Counted from the first letter of the stretch, positions 1 through 5,230 are shown. The stretch is DNA of 5,230 bases from CAITNM01 sp037138055 (GCA_037138055.1 JBAXJB010000058.1:1-5230), one strand, 5' to 3'. Notes: a model not told the origin generated them from the sequence alone. Numbers and translations: made by a program.

Positions 1-48
1 AAAGTTGCTCGCTTCAAAGCTGGTAAAGAATTGGCTTCAAAAGTTTAA
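1..48 (+). CDS. HU-family DNA-binding protein, C-terminal end only
   Basis: The window opens inside a reading frame whose last 15 codons give KVARFKAGKELASKV followed by TAA. This matches the end of HU/IHF-type histone-like proteins, where the DNA-binding beta arm is followed by a V-x-x-F-K-x-G-K-x-L segment and a final short helix. HU acts as a dimer in the nucleoid, bending DNA. Only the C-terminal helix region is present, so the subtype and the start cannot be judged. A strong terminator begins 12 bases after the stop, so the transcript probably ends there, before the THX gene. The tail is short, but F-K-x-G-K in this position is characteristic; the alternative is another IHF-like paralogue of the same fold. 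Confidence 0.82.
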   Translation, partial: KVARFKAGKELASKV

Positions 49-60
49 TTACTTAAGGCT

Positions 61-100
61 AAATAGAAAAACCCTCGCATATGCGGGGGTTTTTCTATTT
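61..100 (+). terminator. Rho-independent terminator after the HU gene
   Basis: A 40-base almost perfect inverted repeat lies here: the left arm AAATAGAAAAACCCTCGCAT and the right arm ATGCGGGGGTTTTTCTATTT differ only by one T-G wobble. In RNA it folds into a G+C-rich upper stem (CCCTCGC with GCGGGGG) flanked by an A tract and a U tract, as expected of an intrinsic terminator. The near-perfect symmetry means it could also work on the minus strand. It separates the HU stop at 48 from the THX start at 139. Confidence 0.88.
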
Positions 101-103
101 TTG
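96..103 (+). promoter_or_regulatory. Possible -7 promoter element for the THX gene
   Basis: TATTTTTG fits the Bacteroidota housekeeping -7 consensus TAnnTTTG exactly. It would put the transcription start near 108, about 30 bases before the THX start codon. I see no TTTG -33 element at the expected distance upstream, because that stretch is the terminator stem. The T-rich terminator tail also makes a chance match easy, so this is tentative. Confidence 0.35.
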
Positions 104-138
104 CAGCTCATCAATTATTTCACTCAAAAAAAATTATC

Positions 139-255
139 ATGGGAAGAGGCGATAAAAAAACCGCAAAAGGCAAAAGATTCAAAGGTTCTTTTGGTAAAGT
201 TAGACCAGCAAATGGCGTAAAATCTAAGAAGCTCACTGTTAAGCAGTCATCATAA
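139..255 (+). CDS. Small 30S ribosomal protein THX (bS31-type), 38 aa
   Basis: ATG at 139 opens a 38-codon gene ending with TAA at 253-255. The product begins MGRGDKKTAKGKRFKGSF and continues GKVRP. That is the signature of THX: an M-G-[RK]-G-D start, a run of basic residues, then G-[ST]-[FY]-G-K-x-R-P. THX is known from Thermus, where about 26 residues thread between rRNA helices in the head of the 30S subunit, and relatives occur in Bacteroidota and in plastids. Here the C-terminal tail after R-P is about 15 residues longer than in Thermus and rich in lysine and serine. The gene has no clear Shine-Dalgarno sequence, only an A-rich leader, which is normal for the phylum. It appears to be a monocistronic unit with a terminator on each side. 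An overlapping longer frame (5-220) is a shadow without recognisable content. Confidence 0.9.
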   Translation: MGRGDKKTAKGKRFKGSFGKVRPANGVKSKKLTVKQSS

Positions 256-272
256 ACTTATTGATTTCTTAT

Positions 273-312
273 AAAAAAAGGCCGCCCCAAGTATAAGGGA
301 TGGCCTTTTTTT
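273..312. terminator. Bidirectional terminator between THX and the class V aminotransferase
   Basis: Seven A, then GGCCGCCCC, an 8-base loop, GGGATGGCC and seven T. The two arms pair with one G-T wobble and one C-A mismatch, keeping GGCC/GGCC and CCC/GGG pairing. The A tract on one side and the T tract on the other make it functional in both directions. It serves the THX gene on the plus strand, and on the minus strand the aminotransferase gene, whose stop codon (311-313) overlaps the end of the T tract by two bases. Confidence 0.88.
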
Positions 313-1606
313 ATTTCTGCTTATCCGCTATTTCCTTTATCGCAAATACGAGTTTATCTAAATCTTGAATGCGGGTATACACATGTGGCGTAATCCGAAC
401 ACAACTGATATTCTCCCAAACAATCCCAACAGTATGAATTTTGTAGTTGTTAAGCAATGCCCCATCTAATTCACCTGGCGTCATCCCATCAATACTTACC
501 CCACAAATAGCACAGGCATATTCTGGTTTAAAAGAAGTATGAATTTTTACCTTTGGATGATTAACCACTTTTTTAGCCCAATAATCTTTTAAATATCGAA
601 TCCTGTCTTCTTTTCTTTTTGATCCAATCGCCATTTGAAAATTAACCGCTTCGCCAATACCTTGTTCAATCGGAAAGCTACGCGTACCAATGGTTTCAAA
701 CTTTCTGATATCCGTTCCATGGGGATTGTCGTTGCATACCAACGGCCATACTTTCGATATTTTTTCTTTGCTGATCCACAACATACCACTTCCAATAGGC
801 GCACTCAAAAATTTATGCAAACTGGTACCGAAATAATCGCAATTCAAATCAGGAATTTTATAGTCCAACAAACCAAAGCTGTGCGCACCATCTACAATTA
901 CTTCACAGCCCTTCGATTTGGCCATCTTAGCAATTTTAGCTACAGGCAAGATCTGACCAATCCAGTTAATGATATGTGTTATGTGAACGACTTTAGTTTT
1001 TGAGGTGATTGCTTTTTCATATGTAGAAACAATCTCTTCATCATTCTCGATTGGGAATTTGAAGTTTAGCTGGGTATAAATAATTCCCTCGCGCATAGCA
1101 CGCTGCTTCCAAGCATTGATCATGTTCGGATAGTCTTGCTTGGTACCGATCACTTCATCGCCCGCTTTTAGGTCTAAGCCAAAGATCACGGTATTCAAAG
1201 CCTCAGTAGCATTCCGATTAATGGCGATTTCTTCAGGTGAGCATCCTGCCAATACACCCAATTTATACCGAAGCGGCTCTCTCCCCTGGTCTAAAATGCG
1301 CCACATATAATAGGAAGGAGCCTGATTTGACAAGTCGTTATAACGCGCAACCGCTTCCTGAACCACCCTTGGAGAAGGACTTACACCCCCATTATTGAGG
1401 TTGATCAAATTGCTATTTACGGTATAACTCTGTTGGATAACCGACCAGTAATCTTCATCCATAGCCACTGCTTCAGGGCTTAATAATTGTACTTTTTTCT
1501 GAGCCGCATCAAAATTTGCAGCATGCAATTCGTTAAAAAGACTATTTGCAGAGAAAGCTCCAGCGAGCAGTCCCATTTTCTGTAAAAAAGCTCTTCTTTG
1601 ATTCAC
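311..1606 (-). CDS. Tat-exported PLP-dependent class V aminotransferase-family protein, 431 aa
   Basis: The fold is that of aminotransferase class V (cysteine desulfurase / isopenicillin-N epimerase-like), acting on amino acids through a PLP Schiff base. Visible landmarks are L-N-N-G-G near residue 70; N-A-T-E-A at 132-136 (cofactor-binding loop); V-D-G-A-H at 238-242, with D239 to pair with the pyridine nitrogen; S-L-H-K at 262-265, with K265 the likely PLP lysine; G-T-R-S-F at 307-311; and V-R-I-T-P-H at 403-408, with R404 a candidate carboxylate binder. The N terminus, N-Q-R-R-A-F-L-Q-K and then a hydrophobic stretch to about residue 24 with an H-A-A site near 28-30, is a twin-arginine signal, so the enzyme is probably exported folded with cofactor. 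The start is GTG at 1604-1606: an upstream in-frame TAG at 1622-1624 leaves no room for an earlier start, and the next ATG (residue 11) would lose the RR motif. Length is normal for the family. It is a single gene with its own terminator. The exact substrate cannot be deduced, and no neighbour suggests one. Confidence 0.9.
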   Translation of the reverse strand: MNQRRAFLQKMGLLAGAFSANSLFNELHAANFDAAQKKVQLLSPEAVAMDEDYWSVIQQSYTVNSNLINLNNGGVSPSPRVVQEAVARYNDLSNQAPSYYMWRILDQGREPLRYKLGVLAGCSPEEIAINRNATEALNTVIFGLDLKAGDEVIGTKQDYPNMINAWKQRAMREGIIYTQLNFKFPIENDEEIVSTYEKAITSKTKVVHITHIINWIGQILPVAKIAKMAKSKGCEVIVDGAHSFGLLDYKIPDLNCDYFGTSLHKFLSAPIGSGMLWISKEKISKVWPLVCNDNPHGTDIRKFETIGTRSFPIEQGIGEAVNFQMAIGSKRKEDRIRYLKDYWAKKVVNHPKVKIHTSFKPEYACAICGVSIDGMTPGELDGALLNNYKIHTVGIVWENISCVRITPHVYTRIQDLDKLVFAIKEIADKQK

Positions 1607-1624
1607 GTTAGATAGGTTGAACTA

Positions 1625-1632
1625 GAAAGTTA
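1625..1632 (-). promoter_or_regulatory. Weak -7-like element upstream of the aminotransferase gene
   Basis: On the minus strand this reads TAACTTTC, seven of eight positions of TAnnTTTG. It lies 18 bases before the GTG start and would give a leader of about a dozen bases. No TTTG -33 box is seen at suitable spacing. It is the best candidate in the 76-base divergent gap but remains weak. Confidence 0.25.
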
Positions 1633-1657
1633 AGGAAAGTTGAGAAGTTTTACGCGC

Positions 1658-1665
1658 TATCTTTG
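1658..1665 (+). promoter_or_regulatory. -7 promoter element for the CxxC protein / glycosyltransferase pair
   Basis: TATCTTTG matches the Bacteroidota -7 consensus TAnnTTTG at every defined position and sits in the divergent gap, 17 bases before ATG 1683. The predicted start of transcription is near 1670, giving a very short leader. A TTG at 1640-1642 lies 15 bases upstream of the box, slightly closer than the usual spacing, so the -33 element is imperfect. Confidence 0.5.
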
Positions 1666-1682
1666 AGCCGAATTCGTAGGTG

Positions 1683-1913
1683 ATGAAAAAAAAAATGGTA
1701 CTCTTTCTTGGTTTATTGCTGGTGCTGATTTCTAGCTCTCAGTCGGCTTTGGCACAATGTTCTATCTGCACCAAAACCGCTTCACAATTGGGAGAAGGTC
1801 CCGGTAAAGCCCTAAATTCAGCCATTATTTATTTAGCTTTTACTCCATTAGCCATCATGGGCTATATAGGTTGGCGTTGGTGGAAAAACGAAAAAGAACA
1901 ATATAACGACTAA
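1683..1913 (+). CDS. Small secreted-then-anchored membrane protein with CxxC motif, 76 aa, function unknown
   Basis: The N terminus M-K-K-K followed by a hydrophobic run and S-A-L-A is a signal peptide, with cleavage predicted after A24. The mature protein would begin Q-C-S-I-C-T-K, placing a C-x-x-C pair (C26, C29) right at its N terminus. A polar glycine-rich link (G-E-G-P-G-K-A) leads to one membrane helix at about 44-66, ending G-W-R-W-W, and a charged tail K-N-E-K-E-Q-Y-N-D expected in the cytoplasm. The cysteine pair would face the periplasm and could bind metal, heme or a disulfide partner. The signal end L-A-Q-C is a poor lipobox because Q precedes C. I have the impression that similar proteins recur in Bacteroidota, but I know no assigned function. 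The ATG at 1683 is preferred over a GTG directly before it at 1680. The 15-base gap to the downstream glycosyltransferase indicates one transcript. Confidence 0.75.
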   Translation: MKKKMVLFLGLLLVLISSSQSALAQCSICTKTASQLGEGPGKALNSAIIYLAFTPLAIMGYIGWRWWKNEKEQYND

Positions 1914-1928
1914 AGCTGGCCGTCTAAA

Positions 1929-2819
1929 ATGAATACAATCATAGAAAAATTCAGTCGCAAATCGGATTCGGCCGCTCTGTTTTCGATCATGATACCTAGC
2001 TGGAATAATTTGGCTTATTTACAACTCTGCATCAACAGCATTCGCAAACATTCTTACTTTCCACACGAGATCATTGTTCACATCAATGAGGGTAAAGACG
2101 GTAGCTTAGAATGGATTCAAACACAGGACGATATCAGTTACTCATACAGTAAAGAGAATATTGGTGTCTGCTATGCACTAAATAGTTGCAGAAATTTAGC
2201 AACTACCGAATACCTGCTATACATTAATGATGATATGTACGTTTGTCCGAATTGGGATCAACCGCTAAAAGAAGCTATCGATTCAATAGGTCATAAATAT
2301 TTCTTCTTTTCTGCTACAGCTATCGAGATCAATGCACAAAGTAGTTGCTCGATCGAAAAAAGTTATGGCAATTCCATAGAAAGTTTCAACGAAACTGCAT
2401 TACTCGATGAATACAATGGTTTGCCCATGCAAGATTGGCAAGGCGCCACCTGGCCACCCAATATTGTTCACAAAGATATCTGGGACATAGCGGGGGGATA
2501 TAGTATCGAGTTTAGTCCGGGTATGTATTCCGATCCTGACTTCTCCATGAAACTTTGGAAAATAGGTGTAAGAACCTTTAAAGGAATAGCTAGTAGTAGG
2601 GTGTATCATTTTGGCTCTGTTTCTGTAAAAAGAGTGAAACACAATGCAGGTTATTCGAAATTTATTTCAAAATGGGGAATGACTTCTGGAACTTTTTCTA
2701 AATATTTTCTTAGAAGGGGTGATGTTTTTGACGGACCATTGAAACAACAAATAATTCCTTGGAGTATCAACGTTAAAAATTATTTTAAGCGCGTGTACAC
2801 TGCACTCACGAAAGATTAA
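1929..2819 (+). CDS. Family 2 glycosyltransferase, 296 aa
   Basis: A GT-A fold inverting glycosyltransferase that should move a sugar from a nucleotide sugar to a growing glycan at the cytoplasmic face. The order of motifs fits GT2: F-S-I-M-I-P-S-W-N-N (18-27) as the first beta strand; H-E-I-I-V-H-I-N-E-G-K-D-G-S (46-59), the nucleotide-binding segment where many relatives have V-D-D-G-S-x-D-G; E-N-I-G-V (76-80); and Y-I-N-D-D-M (98-103), the DxD-like metal site with D101 and D102. In the acceptor half, G-G-Y-S (189-192) and S-D-P-D-F-S-M-K-L-W (201-210) supply the region of the catalytic acid/base. There is no membrane helix; the C-terminal quarter is basic. The first D-D of the usual V-D-D motif is replaced by I-N-E, a variant seen in some GT2 branches. 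It follows the CxxC protein by 15 bases and meets the next gene tail to tail with 6 bases between. Donor and acceptor cannot be told from sequence. Confidence 0.9.
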   Translation: MNTIIEKFSRKSDSAALFSIMIPSWNNLAYLQLCINSIRKHSYFPHEIIVHINEGKDGSLEWIQTQDDISYSYSKENIGVCYALNSCRNLATTEYLLYINDDMYVCPNWDQPLKEAIDSIGHKYFFFSATAIEINAQSSCSIEKSYGNSIESFNETALLDEYNGLPMQDWQGATWPPNIVHKDIWDIAGGYSIEFSPGMYSDPDFSMKLWKIGVRTFKGIASSRVYHFGSVSVKRVKHNAGYSKFISKWGMTSGTFSKYFLRRGDVFDGPLKQQIIPWSINVKNYFKRVYTALTKD

Positions 2820-2835
2820 GCATTGCTAATAATCT
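2813..2835. terminator. Weak hairpin spanning the two convergent stop codons
   Basis: AGATTA at 2813-2818 pairs with TAATCT at 2830-2835, and AGC (2819-2821) with GCT (2825-2827), leaving a 3-base loop and a 2-base bulge. It covers the stop codons of both convergent glycosyltransferase genes. It is A+T-rich and has only a short T run (2837-2840) on the plus side, so it is at best a weak shared terminator. Confidence 0.25.
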
Positions 2836-3764
2836 ATTTTAAAGAACATCTTGATACAGAATAATATTTTCATCATCTCCGATTTCTTTTTATAAGCGAG
2901 GATCAAATGTCGATACTTTAAAAAGATAAACATTCTAGTGAAATTGTTTTTCAACGAATTGCTTTGATAGCTTTCAGAAATGGTTTTCAAAACTTGTTTT
3001 TGTTCTACCAAATCGGATGGACATGTTTCAAAAAGCAAGCGCATTCTATTCCGACTTAATTCCATTAAGGTTTCCTTGCTTGGCCTTGTTTGGTTTTCTT
3101 TTTTTGCGTGTGTATCTGCACCTATGGCATTGAAATTATGTTGGCGGTATTGTACCAGGGCTTCAGGAAGATACTGTATTGAACTATAACAAGTTGCCAC
3201 AAATCCGATCCAAAAATCGTGCGTAACTATTGTTGGGAAAGGGATACAGCGTTCAAGCAATTCTTTTTTAAACAAAAAAGTATGGCCAGGAGCCCAAGCT
3301 CCAATTGTATACATCAAGCAATTATCATAAGCAATTTGATTTTTGATATCCGACATTTTTTTATGCAATGGGTTATCATTTTCGTCAATCAATTCAGAGT
3401 CGCTATAGATCAATAAATGCGCACCAAGTCCTTGATACAATTTTTCTAATTTGTTGGGAAGCCAAATATCATCCTGATCACTCAATGCAATAAAATCTCC
3501 TTTTGTTAATCGCATCCCCTTTTCAAAATTGCCGATATAGCCTAGATTTTTTTCATTTGATATCAATCGAATAGTAGGATATCGATCGCAGTATTCCTGA
3601 ACAATCGCAACGGTGCTGTCAATTGAGCAATCATCAACAATAATGATTTCTTTCGGGGATATTGTTTGACACAAAATACTATCTAACTGCTTCCGCAAAA
3701 AATGTTCGCCATTATAGGTTGCCATTACAACCGATATATTGACATTACTCAGATCAGAATGCAT
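2826..3764 (-). CDS. Family 2 glycosyltransferase, rhamnosyltransferase-like, 312 aa
   Basis: A canonical GT2 enzyme. Numbering from the chosen start: N-I-S-V-V-M-A-T-Y-N-G (9-19), I-I-V-D-D-C-S-I-D-S (41-50) for nucleotide binding, N-E-K-N-L-G-Y (70-76), and A-L-S-D-Q-D-D-I-W (93-101) as the metal-binding DxD-type motif. The acceptor half has H-D-F-W (182-185) and Q-Y-R-Q-H-N-F-N-A-I-G (205-215). The S-D-Q-D-D-I-W and Y-R-Q-H-x-x-N pair is typical of the subgroup annotated as rhamnosyl- or alpha-L-Rha/galactosyl-type transferases, but the sugar is not established. The basic, hydrophobic C terminus (about 278-310) may touch the membrane. The start is set at ATG 3762-3764, where it overlaps the meaB stop by 11 bases, which suggests translational coupling. 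An earlier in-frame ATG at 3828-3830 would add 22 residues unlike the family and lengthen the overlap to 77 bases, so it was rejected. The gene is probably co-transcribed with meaB. Confidence 0.9.
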   Translation of the reverse strand: MHSDLSNVNISVVMATYNGEHFLRKQLDSILCQTISPKEIIIVDDCSIDSTVAIVQEYCDRYPTIRLISNEKNLGYIGNFEKGMRLTKGDFIALSDQDDIWLPNKLEKLYQGLGAHLLIYSDSELIDENDNPLHKKMSDIKNQIAYDNCLMYTIGAWAPGHTFLFKKELLERCIPFPTIVTHDFWIGFVATCYSSIQYLPEALVQYRQHNFNAIGADTHAKKENQTRPSKETLMELSRNRMRLLFETCPSDLVEQKQVLKTISESYQSNSLKNNFTRMFIFLKYRHLILAYKKKSEMMKILFCIKMFFKIDY

Positions 3765-4659
3765 CGTTATATTTTTTTGCGAAATCAAATAGGTTAAAAT
3801 TGGGGTCTTGAAATTTTGCTGCAATGGCATTTTTGATCATTGCTTTTTCAATACCCTTCATTTTCTTTTTTTGTATCAGTTGATACACTCGTTCAGTTAG
3901 CAACCAAATTTTCTTATCCGAGACTTTTACATGTTGTTGATGTAATTCAATAGCAGCGGCAAGTTCATTGATGCCTTCACGAGTGGAAGCTACCGTTTTT
4001 AATACCGCAATCTCATGCTCCTGGTGAGCGCCCTGCGATAACATCGACCTAAGATTACGAACGAAAACATCAGAATCCGGTCGATCACTTTTATTCACCA
4101 CAAACAAATCTGCGATCTCCATCAAACCAGCTTTCATTGTCTGCACTTCATCTCCAGCTTCTGGAACTACTACTACCACCGTGCTGTCTGCTAACCCTGC
4201 AATTTCAATCTCGCTTTGTCCAACTCCCACCGTTTCTACAATGATATAATCAAAAACAGCTGCTTGCAATAAAGCGGTGATTTCTATGATGTGTGGATGC
4301 AATCCTCCCAAAGATCCTCTAGTGGCCAAAGAGCGAATAAAGACATTAGGGTTGTTGTACCATTCGTTCATCCTAATTCGATCTCCCAGTAAGGCTCCAA
4401 GATTAAATGGGGATGATGGGTCAACACAAAGTATGGCCAGCTTTTTCCCTTCAGCAACCCAATGTGCAATTAATGCATCCACTAATGTGCTCTTGCCTGC
4501 ACCGGGTGGACCCGTAACGCCAATTACAGCAGTACCATGATTTGGCAATTCAGAAAGAAATTGCTCATAACCCGTTACTTCATTTTCAACCAAGGAAATA
4601 GCCCTAGCCAAGGCTTTGAAATTTCCTTCCTTAATATTTTCAATTATTGTTTGCCACAT
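3754..4659 (-). CDS. meaB: MeaB-type GTPase, methylmalonyl-CoA mutase chaperone, 301 aa
   Basis: A SIMIBI-class G protein of the MeaB/ArgK family. MeaB binds adenosylcobalamin-dependent methylmalonyl-CoA mutase in the cytoplasm, gates cofactor loading and protects or reactivates the enzyme, which interconverts methylmalonyl-CoA and succinyl-CoA. Visible motifs: the P-loop G-P-P-G-A-G-K-S-T starting with the glycine at 50; V-D-P-S-S-P-F (79-85); L-G-D-R-I-R-M (91-97), the G2/switch I region; E-T-V-G-V-G-Q (142-148), the G3 segment unique to this family; a switch-like G-D-E-V-Q-T-M-K-A-G-L-M-E (169-181); and N-K-S-D (189-192) for guanine specificity. All catalytic segments are intact. At 301 residues it is slightly shorter than the roughly 330 of well-studied members, with a short N-terminal helix region and a short C-terminal dimerisation arm. 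No mutase subunit gene is in the window. The start ATG 4657-4659 lies in a divergent gap. The gene overlaps the downstream glycosyltransferase by 11 bases. Confidence 0.95.
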   Translation of the reverse strand: MWQTIIENIKEGNFKALARAISLVENEVTGYEQFLSELPNHGTAVIGVTGPPGAGKSTLVDALIAHWVAEGKKLAILCVDPSSPFNLGALLGDRIRMNEWYNNPNVFIRSLATRGSLGGLHPHIIEITALLQAAVFDYIIVETVGVGQSEIEIAGLADSTVVVVVPEAGDEVQTMKAGLMEIADLFVVNKSDRPDSDVFVRNLRSMLSQGAHQEHEIAVLKTVASTREGINELAAAIELHQQHVKVSDKKIWLLTERVYQLIQKKKMKGIEKAMIKNAIAAKFQDPNFNLFDFAKKYNDAF

Positions 4660-4673
4660 AAGTTAGACGGGTA

Positions 4674-4681
4674 TAAATTTA
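4674..4681 (-). promoter_or_regulatory. Weak -7-like element upstream of meaB
   Basis: The self-complementary octamer TAAATTTA matches seven of eight positions of TAnnTTTG on the minus strand and lies 14 bases before the meaB start codon. No TTTG -33 element is found at the right distance. A+T-rich sequence makes chance matches common, so this is low confidence. Confidence 0.22.
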
Positions 4682-4698
4682 ATGGAAAGCAAGGGATC

Positions 4699-4733
4699 TT
4701 TGTTTTTTATCTCCCGAATATTCAGTAGCATTG
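4699..4733 (+). promoter_or_regulatory. Possible promoter for the O-antigen-ligase-like gene
   Basis: TTTG at 4699-4702 and TAGCATTG at 4726-4733 (one mismatch to TAnnTTTG) are separated by 23 bases, the upper end of the spacing described for Bacteroidota promoters. Transcription would begin near 4738, about 10 bases before the start codon. No other pair in this 89-base divergent gap fits better. Confidence 0.35.
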
Positions 4734-4748
4734 AAAAGATTTGAAACC

Positions 4749-5230
4749 ATGCTTAAAAAAAATCTTTCTATTTATCTGCTGATCCTCCTCTTGGCTGGGC
4801 TATTTTGGAGCAGAGCATTGCTTTCAATGACAGTTTTAGTGGGGGCATTAATCGCCATAATTCAATTCATCAAAACGGATCGATCGATTTTCAGAACTAC
4901 GATTTTTATTTGGAGCTTAGTCCCACTGATTCTTTGGCTATTGGGGGCTTGGCAGGATCCAAGGGGGCAATATAATTTTGATTATCTACTCACACTAAGC
5001 GCCTATCCAGCAATTGTTTTAATAGTTCAAGCAAGTCAGCGTACGCAAGTTGAAAATGCATGGATCAAAGTTTGGTTATTAGCTACTGCACTTGCCTTAA
5101 CCTATCCACTTTTTTGGTATCTAAAAGATTTCACAGCAGCGAACCAAGCATATGGAACCGGCAGATCATTACCCACTTTCATGGATACGGATCATGTTAG
5201 ATTTTCAATTTTTCTTTGCAGCAGTTTACT
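4749..5230 (+). CDS. O-antigen ligase/polymerase-like multi-spanning membrane protein, N-terminal 160 residues
   Basis: ATG at 4749 opens a frame that stays open to the window edge, so the gene is cut off on the right. The first 160 residues contain five clear hydrophobic segments, at about 6-20, 23-41, 51-68, 79-95 and 104-123, with a sixth beginning at 151. The N terminus M-L-K-K-N is basic, as for a cytoplasmic end. After the fifth helix a loop carries Y-G-T-G-R-S-L and then M-D-T-D-H-V-R-F-S (145-153). A D/N-H-[IV]-R-[FY]-S motif leading into the next helix is familiar from the O-antigen ligase (WaaL)/Wzy-like family of Bacteroidota, where the arginine is thought to contact the lipid-linked glycan. 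The protein would act in the inner membrane, joining or polymerising polysaccharide on its periplasmic side. Two family 2 glycosyltransferases nearby agree with this. The catalytic periplasmic loop, and so ligase versus polymerase, lies outside the window. Confidence 0.68.
   Translation, partial: MLKKNLSIYLLILLLAGLFWSRALLSMTVLVGALIAIIQFIKTDRSIFRTTIFIWSLVPLILWLLGAWQDPRGQYNFDYLLTLSAYPAIVLIVQASQRTQVENAWIKVWLLATALALTYPLFWYLKDFTAANQAYGTGRSLPTFMDTDHVRFSIFLCSSL

Noticed and set aside
5..220. A 71-codon plus-strand open frame over the HU tail, terminator and THX gene
   Set aside because: It crosses a terminator stem and is out of frame with two recognisable coding stretches; its translation resembles nothing known.
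635..1003. A 122-codon plus-strand open frame inside the aminotransferase gene
   Set aside because: It lies wholly opposite a well-supported gene, and its translation shows no domain, signal or repeat.
2400..2642. An 80-codon minus-strand open frame opposite the first glycosyltransferase
   Set aside because: It is a shadow of conserved GT2 coding sequence, with no recognisable content or promoter.
3765..3830. A 22-residue N-terminal extension of the second glycosyltransferase from ATG 3828-3830
   Set aside because: It would overlap meaB by 77 bases, and the added residues precede the usual GT2 start without family-like content; the ATG at 3762-3764 gives a normal short overlap.
4277..4540. 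An 87-codon plus-strand open frame opposite meaB
   Set aside because: It mirrors the conserved P-loop and switch regions of meaB in antisense and has no features of its own.
4694..4715. A GGGA...TCCC inverted repeat in the gap between meaB and the ligase-like gene, considered as a regulator site
   Set aside because: Only four to five pairs around a T-rich spacer; this is expected by chance in A+T-rich intergenic DNA.
1..5230. Search for mobile elements, CRISPR arrays, tRNA genes, toxin-antitoxin or defence modules
   Set aside because: No terminal inverted repeats, direct-repeat arrays, cloverleaf-like segments, or transposase/integrase/nuclease motifs were seen in any frame.

Overview
The window reads as ordinary chromosomal DNA from a member of the Bacteroidota, most likely a Chitinophagaceae/Sphingobacteriales-type organism; that finer placement is an impression, not a result. 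Four things point there: a THX-type small 30S protein, weak or absent Shine-Dalgarno sequences, matches to the Bacteroidota -7 element (TAnnTTTG) in intergenic gaps, and a small signal-peptide/CxxC/one-helix protein of a style I associate with this phylum. The DNA is A+T-rich throughout, and no part stands out in composition by eye.

Layout, left to right. (1) 1-313: the last 15 codons of an HU-family DNA-binding protein, a near-perfect palindromic terminator, a complete 38-codon gene for ribosomal protein THX, and a second, bidirectional terminator. (2) 311-1606, minus: a Tat-exported PLP enzyme of aminotransferase class V starting at GTG. (3) 1683-2819, plus, divergent from (2): a small CxxC membrane protein followed 15 bases later by a family 2 glycosyltransferase. 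(4) 2826-4659, minus, convergent with (3): meaB followed by a second family 2 glycosyltransferase whose start overlaps the meaB stop by 11 bases. (5) 4749 to the window end, plus, divergent from meaB: the N-terminal 160 residues of a multi-spanning membrane protein resembling O-antigen ligases/polymerases.

The two glycosyltransferases and the ligase-like protein suggest a small surface-polysaccharide or glycan neighbourhood. MeaB, a GTPase chaperone for methylmalonyl-CoA mutase, is a metabolic gene sitting inside it, and no mutase subunit is visible. I found no insertion sequence, tRNA, rRNA, CRISPR array, phage gene, defence module or recombination site. I do not see a previously undescribed system; the points most worth checking are the meaB-glycosyltransferase coupling, the uncharacterised CxxC protein paired with a glycosyltransferase, and the exported PLP enzyme.
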